64,000 nucleotides of DNA from Dokdonia sp. Dokd-P16 (GCF_003095655.1 NZ_CP029151.1:3285001-3349000); one strand, 5' to 3'; positions 19,333-28,222 are shown, counted from the first letter of the stretch. Made by a program: numbers and translations. Notes: generated by a model not told the origin, from the sequence alone.

Positions 19333-20117
19333 CGTATATGCTCTCCTCCATCTACAGGAATCACTGTCCCGTTAATCCAGGATGCTTCATCACGTGTTAA
19401 TAAATACACAGCATTGCCTACATCCTTAGGCAGTGTTAATCGCTTATAGGGATTACGTTGTTGTGCCATTTCTTTCATATGCTCACTCCCAGGTATGAGG
19501 CGTAAGCTCTCTGTATCTGTCACTCCTGCTTGAATACAGTTAGACGTAAGACCTAGTGGTGCAAACTCTAATGCAATCCCTCTCGAGATGGCTTCAAGAG
19601 CTGCTTTGGCCGCAGCAACTGCGCCATATTGTGGCCATGCTTTGCTGCTACCTTCACTTGTAAATGCAATGGCTCTAGCAGATGGGGTAAATAATTCCGC
19701 TTTCGCGAAAGCGGATACCCAATCATAATAACTCACTGCCATAGCGTCCAGTGTGCCTTTAAAATCCTCGTTACTAAGCGTAGCGCCGTCTTCTGAATAT
19801 AAAGGCTTCAAATTACCACGGGCGATGCTATGCACCACTACTTTTATGGCTCCTACACCCACAGTATCTTTTATTTCAGTGATAGTAGCTTGACGCTTAT
19901 CTGCATTAAGGGCATCTGTATTATATGATAAAATGGTCGCTCCAGAAACTTCCATCTCACGCATAGCGTCTTCAAAAGCTGCTATCACACTACGACGAGA
20001 TCTATGAATGATGATGATATTCATTCCCTCATGCGCTAGTTTCTTTGCGGTGGCTAGCCCAAGACCTGAGCTACCTCCTAAGATTACTGCATATTTATTC
20101 TTATAAGATTGACTCAT
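19329..20117 (-). CDS. SDR enoyl-ACP reductase-like protein (FabL/FabI type, Y-x6-K)
   Basis: About 262 residues of a short-chain dehydrogenase. The cofactor loop GGSSGLG is at 14-20. The catalytic pair is Y164 and K171, spaced Tyr-x6-Lys as in enoyl-ACP reductases FabI and FabL, not Tyr-x3-Lys as in FabG; VVVHSIARG also resembles FabI. It is therefore likely an enoyl-ACP reductase, although the classic-SDR glycine motif makes it closer to FabL. The codon before this ATG is GTG and could add one residue. A palindrome copy (19697-19714, a perfect 18-base palindrome) encodes SAFAKAEL at about 135-142, in the helix before the active site. Confidence 0.88.
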   Translation of the reverse strand: MSQSYKNKYAVILGGSSGLGLATAKKLAHEGMNIIIIHRSRRSVIAAFEDAMREMEVSGATILSYNTDALNADKRQATITEIKDTVGVGAIKVVVHSIARGNLKPLYSEDGATLSNEDFKGTLDAMAVSYYDWVSAFAKAELFTPSARAIAFTSEGSSKAWPQYGAVAAAKAALEAISRGIALEFAPLGLTSNCIQAGVTDTESLRLIPGSEHMKEMAQQRNPYKRLTLPKDVGNAVYLLTRDEASWINGTVIPVDGGEHIR

Positions 20118-20120
20118 CAC

Positions 20121-21173
20121 TTACCATTTTAATAATACACGTTGCGCCGAGAATCCTGGACCAAAACTCAACATAATTCCTAAGTCTCCTTCCTTACATT
20201 CTCTATCAAGAAAACGTTCTAAAACGTACAACACAGTAGCACTACTCATATTTCCATATAATTTAAGTATCTCCTTCGTGTCGTCTATATTCTTTCCAAG
20301 CTTACCAAAGAGATCCTCAACCGTTTCTACAATTTTACGTCCTCCTGGATGAAATATAAGATGATTTACATCTTCTATACTATATCCATTCTTTTCTAAA
20401 AAAGGATGAATTATATCTGGAAACTTATCTGCTATCTGTTGTGGCACCTGTTGATCTAGAATCATCTGTAAACCACTATTTACAAGCTTAAAGCCCATCA
20501 TTTCTTGAGCATCATAAAAGTGATACATTTCTGTATCCACTATTTGCGGCCCGCTATCTTCTTCTTTACTTGACATGAGAACGCAAGCCGCACCATCTCC
20601 AAAGATAGCTGCACTCACCACGTTTACCATCGAGTAATCATCATGTTGAAAGGTAGCCGTAGGACTTTCTATCGCAATTACTGCTGCTCGTTTTCCAGGA
20701 TTTGCTTTAAGAAATTCATTTGCATATAGCACACCACTTACTCCAGCAGCACAACCCATCTCCGTTACCGGTAATCGTACAATATCTTGGCGTAGTTTGA
20801 GCGCGTTAATTAGATATGCATCTAGCGAAGGTATCATGATACCTGTACAGCTTACCGTAATGATATAGTCTAGGCTAGTACCTTCCCATGAGGCTTTAGT
20901 AAGCGCTTTAGATAACACCTGCTCGCCTAGTTTTACAACCTCACGAGTGTAAATGTCATTTTTTTCTTGAAAACTTGTGGCTGTAAACACCTCTTCTGGC
21001 GCCATAATGCTATAGCGCTTGTCTACAGCAGCATTACCAAAAATCTTCTTAACCTTACGTTTAAAACGATCTTCTTGCCCATCTAGCCATAGGTCTAGAA
21101 AAGGCATTATCTCTGCTGTAGTACGTGAATATTGTGGTAACTGTTTTGCTACCGTCGTAATGGTTACGCTCAT
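20121..21173 (-). CDS. type III polyketide synthase
   Basis: 350 residues from MSVTITTVAKQ, whose ATG overlaps the methyltransferase stop (ATGA); an ATG 18 bases upstream is possible. The chalcone/stilbene synthase-family triad is complete: C141 in TEMGCAAGVSG, H275 in IFHPGGRKIV and N308 in YGNMSSATVL. The closing motif is SFGPGFSAQRVLL. Such enzymes extend an acyl starter with malonyl-CoA and cyclise it to alkylresorcinols or alkylpyrones. The operon partners, methyltransferase and FAD oxidoreductase, parallel the srsA-srsB-srsC phenolic lipid genes of Streptomyces griseus. The product is inferred, not known. Confidence 0.93.
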   Translation of the reverse strand: MSVTITTVAKQLPQYSRTTAEIMPFLDLWLDGQEDRFKRKVKKIFGNAAVDKRYSIMAPEEVFTATSFQEKNDIYTREVVKLGEQVLSKALTKASWEGTSLDYIITVSCTGIMIPSLDAYLINALKLRQDIVRLPVTEMGCAAGVSGVLYANEFLKANPGKRAAVIAIESPTATFQHDDYSMVNVVSAAIFGDGAACVLMSSKEEDSGPQIVDTEMYHFYDAQEMMGFKLVNSGLQMILDQQVPQQIADKFPDIIHPFLEKNGYSIEDVNHLIFHPGGRKIVETVEDLFGKLGKNIDDTKEILKLYGNMSSATVLYVLERFLDRECKEGDLGIMLSFGPGFSAQRVLLKW

Positions 21174-21877
21174 ATAGTTTTTATCACCCACAAATATCTA
21201 AACGCCCATTTCCATTGTATGGAATAGTCGTCTAGTGCAAGTTGTTTTGAATAGGTTTCTAATTCTTTTCTTCTAAAAGAACGGGCAATGCTCACTCTTC
21301 CGTCGTATTTAGCAATCTTACTTTTCATAAATATACCGCTAAAAAGCTGAAATAAACGGTACGCTATCTTACTTCGCTGTAAATCGTTAACTATGATACC
21401 AATACTTGCCAACTTTTTAAATTTCTCCATAAACACCAATAGTTGTTCATCAGAAAAATGGTGCATTGTTAAGGTACATATAATCACATCACATTCAAAC
21501 GTAGTTTCATCTATCGTTAATATATTCTGGCGGCTAAAGGTTAAGTTATCATAGTCCTTAGATTTCTCTCGGGCGCTATCAATACTTTTATCATTGATAT
21601 CAACCCCAAAAAACGAAATATCAATAGTGCTTTTTTGAAAGTGCTTAGCTATGTGTCTCAATACCTCTCCATCGCTACAACCCACATCTACTATCTTCCA
21701 TTTCCTTTTCTCGGGGTGTGCACTTATTAATTCTTCTAGCGCGGTAATCGTAATGTGATTACCTCCTAGGTATTTATTTACCGTAGCGAGGTCCTTTAAT
21801 GCTAGATGTAAGTCTGCCTCCGGAAGACTGGGGTCATCCATTAACTCAGGAGTGGTGCTACGATTTTTAAAATTCAT
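21170..21877 (-). CDS. class I SAM-dependent methyltransferase of the PKS operon
   Basis: 235 residues with SAM motif I VDVGCSDGEVLRHIA (about 63-77), the acidic end of strand 2 (GVDINDKSI) and the motif IICTLTMHHFS. The C-terminal half is basic and hydrophobic (RSKIAYRLFQLFSGIF), consistent with membrane association. It overlaps the type III PKS start by four bases and the FAD oxidoreductase stop by one. By context it would methylate the aromatic polyketide lipid. A quinone-ring methyltransferase is an alternative, but the tight operon argues for the PKS product. Confidence 0.88.
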   Translation of the reverse strand: MNFKNRSTTPELMDDPSLPEADLHLALKDLATVNKYLGGNHITITALEELISAHPEKRKWKIVDVGCSDGEVLRHIAKHFQKSTIDISFFGVDINDKSIDSAREKSKDYDNLTFSRQNILTIDETTFECDVIICTLTMHHFSDEQLLVFMEKFKKLASIGIIVNDLQRSKIAYRLFQLFSGIFMKSKIAKYDGRVSIARSFRRKELETYSKQLALDDYSIQWKWAFRYLWVIKTI

Positions 21878-22995
21878 TATGTTATAAGATTTCCGTGTGT
21901 AGACTGTATCACGCTACTTAATAATTTTGGCGACTTTTGAAGTATCCCTACTCCTAATCTAGTTATCGTTGTATTATGCAACCCACGCTGTATAAGCGCC
22001 CCGTTGCGCATTCTCTTGGCAAAGTTGCGTTTCCATTGTTTTGTGTATTCTTTCTCTAGCTGTTCTCGTTTATTTAGATTTCCTCTATGATCAATAAGAC
22101 ACTCACTAGCAATCTTTGCGCTATGTATTGCCATTGCCATACCGTTACCGCATAAAGGATGTATAAGTCCTGCACTATCACCTATCATAAGTATGTGATT
22201 TTCCACAGCAGATTTATCTTGAAATGAGATCTGACTAATGGTGAGTGGTTTTTCAAAAATAGGTTCCGCTTGCGCGAAAAATTCTTTTAAATAACGATTT
22301 TGCTCTAACACCTCAACTCGATATGTGTCTAAGTCTTTATGCTTTTTGAACGAATTTACATCTGCTAGATAACAAACATTTATTGCGTCTGTTTCCACTT
22401 TTGATAATCCGCAGTAACCTCCTGAAAAATTGTGCAATGCTACTAGATCTTCTGGAAATTGTCCAGCATAATGTGCTTTTACACCCATCCAAGGGGATTT
22501 TGTACTTATAAATTTTCGCGAAAGCGTAATATCTAATCCGCTTCTCTTACCAAAAGCTCCAAGAGCATAAGGCGCCCGAAAGCTTTTATCTTTTGTAGTG
22601 ACCTCAAATTCCTCTCTCCCGAAAGTAACATTTATCACTGTTGCCTGCTCAAATACCAACCCTAAACTTAAAGCTCGTTCATATAGCGCTAGATCTAAAG
22701 CATACCTGCTAATCCCAAAACCTCCTAAGGGAAGTGCAATCTCAAGTGCATTTCCAGAGAGTCCAGAAAATTGAAAACGGTTTATTTTCTTAGCGCCATT
22801 AGTTATGGGATATATACCTAACGCATCAAGATATGGCAATACTTCATTAGAAACGTACTCTCCACATACCTTATGCTTAGGGTATGTATTTTTCTCAATA
22901 AGAACCACAGAGAAGTCAGCTTGCAGCAAGTGTACAGCGGCTGTGAGTCCTGCAAGACCCCCACCTATTATTATGATATCACAATCTTGTTCCAC
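21877..22995 (-). CDS. FAD-dependent oxidoreductase, geranylgeranyl-reductase/hydroxylase-like
   Basis: 372 residues. The N-terminal Rossmann motif IIIIGGGLAGLTAAVHL binds FAD. YPKHKVCGEYVS follows, as in the geranylgeranyl reductase family, then the GD motif MIGDSAGLIHPLCGNGMAMAIHSA. It is the first gene of the operon, so the promoter should lie just upstream at 22996-23020, though no clear box is visible. It is a monooxygenase-like flavoprotein that could hydroxylate or oxidise the polyketide ring, as SrsC does. A palindrome copy at 22514-22523 is read as TLSRKFIS. A degenerate copy near 22266 is read as FFAQAEP. Confidence 0.9.
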   Translation of the reverse strand: MEQDCDIIIIGGGLAGLTAAVHLLQADFSVVLIEKNTYPKHKVCGEYVSNEVLPYLDALGIYPITNGAKKINRFQFSGLSGNALEIALPLGGFGISRYALDLALYERALSLGLVFEQATVINVTFGREEFEVTTKDKSFRAPYALGAFGKRSGLDITLSRKFISTKSPWMGVKAHYAGQFPEDLVALHNFSGGYCGLSKVETDAINVCYLADVNSFKKHKDLDTYRVEVLEQNRYLKEFFAQAEPIFEKPLTISQISFQDKSAVENHILMIGDSAGLIHPLCGNGMAMAIHSAKIASECLIDHRGNLNKREQLEKEYTKQWKRNFAKRMRNGALIQRGLHNTTITRLGVGILQKSPKLLSSVIQSTHGNLIT

Positions 22996-23023
22996 TATGT
23001 GAATTTACAGATTAGATTGCATA

Positions 23024-23056
23024 AAAAATCCCCAAAACATAAGTTTTGAGGATTTT
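23024..23056 (-). terminator. hairpin terminator after the OmpA-family gene
   Basis: The arms AAAATCCCCAAAAC and GTTTTGAGGATTTT sit 25 bases past the stop of the minus-strand OmpA-family gene. Confidence 0.85.
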
Positions 23057-23080
23057 GTGATTTCTGTTTAACAGAAGGAT

Positions 23081-23791
23081 TTAGTTCCCTCCGTTTGCTT
23101 CTTTCATTGCATCCTGCTTCATCTCTTCGTTAGGAACAATAGCAAGTTGAACACGTCTGTTTTGAGCACGTCCCTCTGCAGTATCATTACTTGCAGCTGG
23201 CTGCGCTTCACCGTACCATACCGTTGTAAATCTTCCTGCAGATAATCCAGTACCCACCATATAATTAGTAACTGCGTTAGCTCTATTTTGTGATAAGGTC
23301 ATGTTATTTGTATCCGACCCTACACTATCAGTATGTCCAGCAACTACAACATTAGTTTGATTATATTCTTTCATAATATTAGAAAGTTTATTTAGTAACG
23401 TTTGGCTTGCTGTATTAACGTTGTACTTTGCAGTATCAAAGTAAACACCAGAGGTTTCATCAAATGTCACTACAATGCCATCATCTATACGCTCTACAGT
23501 AGCTCCTGGAAGTTCTTGCTCGATTTGTTGTGCTTGCTTATCCATCTTGTTACCAATTAGAACACCTGCTCCACCACCTACTACACCACCTATAACGGCT
23601 CCTAGTTCTCCATTTCCACCTTTACCAGCATTGTTCCCAATGATAGCTCCAAGGATTGCTCCACCTGTAGCTCCTATAACAGCTCCTTTCTGTTTGTTGT
23701 TTGCATTTTTTGTAGCCTCACAACTTGTGAAACCTGTAAGCATTGCTGCTCCTAATGCTATTACTGTGATATTTCTTACTATATTTTTCAT
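23081..23791 (-). CDS. OmpA-family outer-membrane lipoprotein with glycine zipper
   Basis: 236 residues. The signal ends in a lipobox-like GFTSC. A glycine-zipper segment (about 35-85, GAVIGATGGAILGAIIGNNAG and a second GAVIGGVVGGGAG) precedes an OmpA C-terminal peptidoglycan-binding domain (about 105-225) with VYFDTAKYNVN, VVVAGHTDSVGSD and LSQNRANAVTNYM. The domain order matches YiaD-type proteins. It probably ties the outer membrane to the cell wall. It follows the lipocalin-like gene by 35 bases on the same strand. Confidence 0.92.
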   Translation of the reverse strand: MKNIVRNITVIALGAAMLTGFTSCEATKNANNKQKGAVIGATGGAILGAIIGNNAGKGGNGELGAVIGGVVGGGAGVLIGNKMDKQAQQIEQELPGATVERIDDGIVVTFDETSGVYFDTAKYNVNTASQTLLNKLSNIMKEYNQTNVVVAGHTDSVGSDTNNMTLSQNRANAVTNYMVGTGLSAGRFTTVWYGEAQPAASNDTAEGRAQNRRVQLAIVPNEEMKQDAMKEANGGN

Positions 23792-23826
23792 AATCTTAAT
23801 TCTTTAAGTTGATTGTTGACTACAGA

Positions 23827-24312
23827 CTACTCTGCTATTTTTGTAAAATTCATTGTGATATTAAATGGCTTTCCTTCTACGCTTACTGTCTGTGACATTT
23901 GTAATTGATCTTCAGAAAGGTAAGAAAGTGCAACTCTAAAACCAGCATTAGTTTCAGACTTCATTTTGGCATCTGTTGGTTTTACAAGAATATTATAATT
24001 CATATCATCCCCTTCATTATCTGGAATACTCCATACGAAGTAACGCTTCTCTATATCACAGCCTACTCCAGAAAGTTCGTAGTTTCCAAAGTTATTATTT
24101 GGGATAAAACGCCATGTACTTCCTTCCATACATTCTTGTGATGCGTCATTGAAAAGGTTGATTTTAAAAGTTCCTTGACGATCATAACTTACTTCGTTAA
24201 GCGTCCAAGTTCCTTTGAGTGTTTTTTTAGATTGCTTTACCACTTGAGATGGTCCACAGCTTGCTATAGTAGCAACTAAAAGAACGAGTATTACTGATTT
24301 TATATATTTCAT
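23827..24312 (-). CDS. lipocalin-like lipoprotein
   Basis: 161 residues. The lipoprotein signal has the box TIASC. The mature part has the lipocalin-like GTWTLNEVSYD strand and later GSTWRFIPNNNFGNYEL, typical of the short lipocalin family of Bacteroidota. Two further cysteines (in SQECME and GVGCDI) could form a disulphide. It is likely co-transcribed with the OmpA-family gene downstream. Ligand unknown. Confidence 0.85.
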   Translation of the reverse strand: MKYIKSVILVLLVATIASCGPSQVVKQSKKTLKGTWTLNEVSYDRQGTFKINLFNDASQECMEGSTWRFIPNNNFGNYELSGVGCDIEKRYFVWSIPDNEGDDMNYNILVKPTDAKMKSETNAGFRVALSYLSEDQLQMSQTVSVEGKPFNITMNFTKIAE

Positions 24313-24330
24313 AATAGTTAGGGTTAAATT

Positions 24331-24369
24331 AAAAAAAGCAACCTTTCATAAGTGAAAGGCTGCGTTTTA
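24331..24369 (-). terminator. hairpin terminator after the DUF1328 gene
   Basis: The arms GCAACCTTTCA and TGAAAGGCTGC (one mismatch) are flanked by a run of A on the left, which is T in the minus-strand transcript. Some read-through into the lipocalin-like gene is likely, because only 18 bases follow. Confidence 0.75.
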
Positions 24370-24386
24370 AGTATGTTTAGATAGTC

Positions 24387-24548
24387 TTATCTTTTAAATA
24401 ATCTACTTACTAAAGAAAGTAAGAAGAGTACAATAAAGATGAAGAATAATATTTTTGCAATGCTTTCTGCACCTTCTGCGATTCCTCCAAATCCAAATAC
24501 TGCTGCGATGATTGCAATGATGATAAAAATAACTGTCCAGCGTAACAT
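24387..24548 (-). CDS. DUF1328 (YtjA-type) small membrane protein, 53 aa
   Basis: The reverse strand encodes a 53-residue peptide starting [19 protein letters not shown] and ending [10 protein letters not shown]. It has two hydrophobic helices joined by [13 protein letters not shown], which is the pattern and length of the DUF1328/YtjA family of inner-membrane peptides. Family members are often stress-induced; I infer an envelope-stress role. The two envelope lipoproteins follow it on the same strand. Confidence 0.9.
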   Translation of the reverse strand: MLRWTVIFIIIAIIAAVFGFGGIAEGAESIAKILFFIFIVLFLLSLVSRLFKR

Positions 24549-24714
24549 AATATATTGTTTTTATTGATTAGTATGATGTAAAAGTATCTGTATATGCCGC
24601 TTTATTTTTATGCTTTAGCAGCTTTTAACTAGGATCTGTTAACGATACGCCAATAATAATTGCAAACATTGGTTTTTGCTTAAAATATTAACATCTTAAA
24701 CCATCGTATAAAAC

Positions 24715-24750
24715 AAAGCCCCTAACTACATGATGTAGTTAGGGGCTTTT
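24715..24750 (-). terminator. hairpin terminator after the E1 gene
   Basis: AAAGCCCCTAACTACAT is followed directly by its reverse complement and a T-rich tract. It lies 20 bases past the E1 stop. Upstream of it, 24549-24700 shows no gene. Confidence 0.85.
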
Positions 24751-24768
24751 AATTTTTTTATACTTGTC

Positions 24769-26772
24769 TTAGTAATCTAGTAACTCTTGAAGTGTGCTAG
24801 CTAATCGCTCTACAGGTAAATACTGTTTCTCAAGTTCTGCATCAAAAGGTATAGGAGTATCTAAACTCGCAACACGTCTTACAGGAGCATCTAGGCTTTC
24901 AAAACATTCTTCCATAATCATTGCCGAAATATCAGACATTACAGATCCAAAGGCGCTGTCTTCTGTAAGTAGTAACACTCTTCCCGTTTTACGTACAGAG
25001 GTAATTATTGCTTCTTTATCTAACGGCTGTAACGTACGCAAGTCTAGTAAATCTGCAGAGACATTAATACTATCAAGCAACTCAATTGCCCAGTGCACGC
25101 CTGCGCCATAGGTTATAATAGTTACTTGCTCGCCTTCTCTTACTAATGAAGCTCTACCTAGAGGTAATGTGTAGTAGTTAGTTGGCACCTCTTGACGGAT
25201 GCTGCGATATAATTTTTTATGCTCAAAAAACAGTACTGGATTAGGGTCTTCTATTGCAGTCGCTAGCAATCCTTTTGCATCTGCTGGAAACGCTGGATAC
25301 ACCACTTTTAAACCTGGTGTATGGGTAAACCACGCTTCATTTGTTTGCGAGTGAAAAGGACCTGCCCCCACACCAGCACCACAAGGCATACGTATCACCA
25401 CATCTGCGGGTTGAGACCAACGATAGTGTGATTTTGCGAGGTAGTTTACAATAGGATTAAACCCAGAAGTTGCAAAATCTGAGAATTGCATTTCCATCAG
25501 TGCTTTTTTACCATTGATTGCAAGACCCATAGCTGTCTCTACAATGGCGCTCTCGCAAATAGGTGTGTTACGCACACGATCGCGACCAAACTGCTCCACA
25601 AAACCATCAGTGATTTTAAATACACCTCCGTATTCGGCTACATCTTGCCCCATGATCACAAGATCATCATACTTCTCCATAGACTGTCTCAGTCCTTGGG
25701 AAATTGCATCAATCAAGCGGAGTTCTTCTGTGTCTTTGCTTGGTACGCTTTCGCGAAAGCTAAACGGAGCATATACATCATTCATCTCAGTTTCTAGATT
25801 AGGAGTTATATTCTCCTCTGCATATGCTTTATCTAGATGTTCTGTGATTTCCTCTTTAATAGAGACTTCATAAGCATCTTTTGTCTCTTGAGAGAGAATC
25901 CCTTCTTGAATTAAGTACTTTTCAAAATTAAGTAGCGGGTCTTTTTCTCCCCATACTTCCATTAATTCCTCAGGAACATACTTGGTACCACTTGCTTCCT
26001 CGTGACCACGCATTCTAAATGTTTTAAACTCTATTAAAACAGGACGCGGATTGTTACGAATATCTTCAGTAATTTCTGAAATCTTAGTGTAGACCTCTAG
26101 AATATTATTCCCATCAATGATGTGAGATTCCATCCCATAACCTTTTGCTCTATCTGCAAGATGCTCACAATTATATTGCTCACTAGTAGGTGTCGATAGT
26201 CCGTATCCGTTATTCTCTATGCAGAATAGCACAGGTAACTGCCACACAGAAGCGACGTTTAGCGCTTCGTGAAAATCTCCTTCACTTGTTCCACCTTCCC
26301 CAGTAAATACTGTGGTTACAGCCTTCTCACTACGTAATTTATGTGCAAGTGCAATACCATCTGCCACACCTAGTTGCGGACCTAAGTGAGATATCATACC
26401 TACAATATTAAATTCTTGTGTCCCAAAGTGAAAACTACGATCGCGTCCCTTTGTAAAGCCGCTCATTTTCCCTTGCCACTGTGTAAATAATCTATATAAA
26501 GGAATCTCACGAGTAGTAAAAACACCGAGGTTACGGTGCATAGGTAATATGTACTCTTCTGGCTTCATCGCAGCAGTAACTCCTACGGAGATTGCTTCTT
26601 GGCCTATTCCAGAAAACCATTTTGACACCTTTCCTTGTCTTAGTAAAATAAGCATGCGCTCCTCTATTAATCGAGGTTTAAGCATTGCTCTGTATAGTCT
26701 AAGTAAGGTATCGTTATCTAAAGATGCTCTATTGTAAATAAAGGTTATGCTAGATTTTGTTGTAGTCGCCAT
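24769..26772 (-). CDS. fused 2-oxoacid dehydrogenase E1 alpha-beta subunit, branched-chain type
   Basis: 667 residues: E1-alpha (about 1-335) fused to E1-beta (about 350-667). The thiamine-diphosphate motif runs from GEGGTSEGDFHEAL to ENNGYG in the alpha half. The beta half has MGQDVAEYGGVFK, CESAIVETAMGLA and PCGAGVGAGPFHSQ. It oxidatively decarboxylates a 2-oxoacid and passes the acyl group to an E2 lipoyl enzyme, which is not encoded nearby. Substrate preference for branched-chain oxoacids is by family likeness. The palindrome at 25749-25758 encodes FSFRESVPS exactly in the alpha-beta linker (about 337-345). A matching -7 box lies upstream. Confidence 0.93.
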   Translation of the reverse strand: MATTTKSSITFIYNRASLDNDTLLRLYRAMLKPRLIEERMLILLRQGKVSKWFSGIGQEAISVGVTAAMKPEEYILPMHRNLGVFTTREIPLYRLFTQWQGKMSGFTKGRDRSFHFGTQEFNIVGMISHLGPQLGVADGIALAHKLRSEKAVTTVFTGEGGTSEGDFHEALNVASVWQLPVLFCIENNGYGLSTPTSEQYNCEHLADRAKGYGMESHIIDGNNILEVYTKISEITEDIRNNPRPVLIEFKTFRMRGHEEASGTKYVPEELMEVWGEKDPLLNFEKYLIQEGILSQETKDAYEVSIKEEITEHLDKAYAEENITPNLETEMNDVYAPFSFRESVPSKDTEELRLIDAISQGLRQSMEKYDDLVIMGQDVAEYGGVFKITDGFVEQFGRDRVRNTPICESAIVETAMGLAINGKKALMEMQFSDFATSGFNPIVNYLAKSHYRWSQPADVVIRMPCGAGVGAGPFHSQTNEAWFTHTPGLKVVYPAFPADAKGLLATAIEDPNPVLFFEHKKLYRSIRQEVPTNYYTLPLGRASLVREGEQVTIITYGAGVHWAIELLDSINVSADLLDLRTLQPLDKEAIITSVRKTGRVLLLTEDSAFGSVMSDISAMIMEECFESLDAPVRRVASLDTPIPFDAELEKQYLPVERLASTLQELLDY

Positions 26773-26792
26773 TAGGTTGTTATCTATTACCT

Positions 26793-26800
26793 CAAATGTA
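26793..26800 (-). promoter_or_regulatory. candidate -7 box of the E1 gene
   Basis: Read on the minus strand the site is TACATTTG, matching the Bacteroidota -7 consensus TAnnTTTG, 21 bases before the ATG. No clear TTG at the expected -33 distance was found. Confidence 0.5.
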
Positions 26801-26878
26801 GCGAATTATAAGAACGAAAACGATATCGCGATTTATTTTGATTTCATTCTAATTTATCATTACCTCTCTAGCATAAAA

Positions 26879-26913
26879 TAACCCATTATGGCATAAGTAC
26901 CGTAATGGGCTAT
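26879..26913 (-). terminator. hairpin terminator after the methyltransferase gene
   Basis: TAACCCATTATGG faces CCGTAATGGGCTA across a seven-base loop, with wobble pairs, 24 bases past the stop. Confidence 0.7.
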
Positions 26914-26936
26914 TAGTATATATTCAAAAAATTCTC

Positions 26937-28022
26937 CTATTCAGGTGCTACGTAATCTTTATGAGTAAGCACCCATAATTCAACTTGCTCATCCTCTCGC
27001 CAGTGTTGGTCACGTTTTGTCTCTTCAGAGGCTTTTCTAACTTTCTTTTTTAAGCATTTTTCTAATTGGAATCTTCCACCTTTTTCAAGCTCTTGCTCTA
27101 TAGGGTGCGTATCAATTAGATGTGTGATTTTGGCAAGGTTAGAAAATATGAGTACTAATTTTCCGTCTGGCAATAATGCATCTTTTGCCTTGGTAAAAAA
27201 TGTTGGGAAAAGATCTTCATTATAATACATTGCCTCATCTATATTCTCAAGCTTTTGAGAAGAAGGCAACCACGGCGGATTAAAAACAATAAGCTCTGTA
27301 GGCTTATTAAATTTACCAAAATACGGCGCATAATCCAGCTCAATCTTACGCGAGAGCTTTGTGTCTCCCATAGATTCCTTTAATCCTATAATTGCATTAG
27401 GATTTGTATCTGTCCCAAATACTTTTTGAAAACCAGACTGTACCATCTGCAATGATAATACACCACTACCTATACCTACATCAATAGCCGTTTTCTTAGA
27501 TCCTTCATAACGCTTTAACCAGTTGTCAAAAAGCTTAAGATGATCAAAACGAGTTGGAAAATACGTTCCATAATAAGGGTGAACTTTATTACGTAACACA
27601 GGAATTACAATTCCATTTTTATACCACTGCCATGCACTATTAAGTCCTTGAACTTGAGGAAACGTAAGTAAAAAGTCTTCTGTTTCTGGGTATAGCTTTT
27701 CAAACCAGCCTATGGAAGGTGCTTTTTTTACAGCAAGCGCATGATTTACCACTTCTATCACAATAAAGTTTGACATTCTATGGTACGCTTCACGGTGCGC
27801 ACGCTGCTCTTCAAAAGAATCATTAGGCATTGTTCTGTCTAAATGAACTTTGAGCGCCTTAAGTAGCGTCAACCCATCACTATAAAATGCTGAGATTAAA
27901 ACCTCCTTTCCTTGCTCTAGTAATCTAATGGTGCGTTTTACATCTGTATCACGCTCAAAAGTACCTCTTCTTTTTTCTGAAGTAATAGGGGTCGGTCTAT
28001 GTAATGGTATGTCTGTACTCAT
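26937..28022 (-). CDS. class I methyltransferase with NPPW motif
   Basis: 361 residues. A helical N-terminal half (about 1-190) precedes a Rossmann methyltransferase domain with motif I AIDVGIGSGVLSLQM and motif IV FNPPWLP, the NPP(Y/W) signature of enzymes that methylate amide or ring nitrogens, such as PrmC/HemK and N6-adenine methyltransferases. Substrate is not known; release-factor-like or rRNA targets are possible. The gene is apparently single, with its own terminator. The C-terminal region is basic (KCLKKKVRKASEETKRD), suggesting RNA or ribosome contact. Confidence 0.85.
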   Translation of the reverse strand: MSTDIPLHRPTPITSEKRRGTFERDTDVKRTIRLLEQGKEVLISAFYSDGLTLLKALKVHLDRTMPNDSFEEQRAHREAYHRMSNFIVIEVVNHALAVKKAPSIGWFEKLYPETEDFLLTFPQVQGLNSAWQWYKNGIVIPVLRNKVHPYYGTYFPTRFDHLKLFDNWLKRYEGSKKTAIDVGIGSGVLSLQMVQSGFQKVFGTDTNPNAIIGLKESMGDTKLSRKIELDYAPYFGKFNKPTELIVFNPPWLPSSQKLENIDEAMYYNEDLFPTFFTKAKDALLPDGKLVLIFSNLAKITHLIDTHPIEQELEKGGRFQLEKCLKKKVRKASEETKRDQHWREDEQVELWVLTHKDYVAPE

Positions 28023-28206
28023 GCTGTTATGTCGTTTAGTAGTGGGATTGTATCTCTATAATTATAAGTTGTAAAGAACATCCCATAATCAATTATTGCA
28101 GTGCGCGAAGATATAAACTGCTTCTTAAAGGTACGCTATTAAAACCCATCGATATAAGGCGATATAAAAGTTATTGAAATATTTAAGGTTGACTATAATA
28201 ATGTTT

Positions 28207-28222
28207 CCGCTTTCGCGAAAAT
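28207..28222. repeat. palindrome copy, intergenic
   Basis: Core TTTCGCGAAA at 28211-28220 with flanks CCGC and ATGTGAG. It lies between two divergent genes. I see no other gene in 28023-28290. Confidence 0.85.

Noticed and set aside
17324-22995. Flexirubin or aryl-polyene cluster
   Set aside because: The set is too small and lacks the ammonia-lyase and multiple ketosynthase/acyltransferase genes expected; the type III PKS with methyltransferase and FAD enzyme fits a phenolic lipid better.
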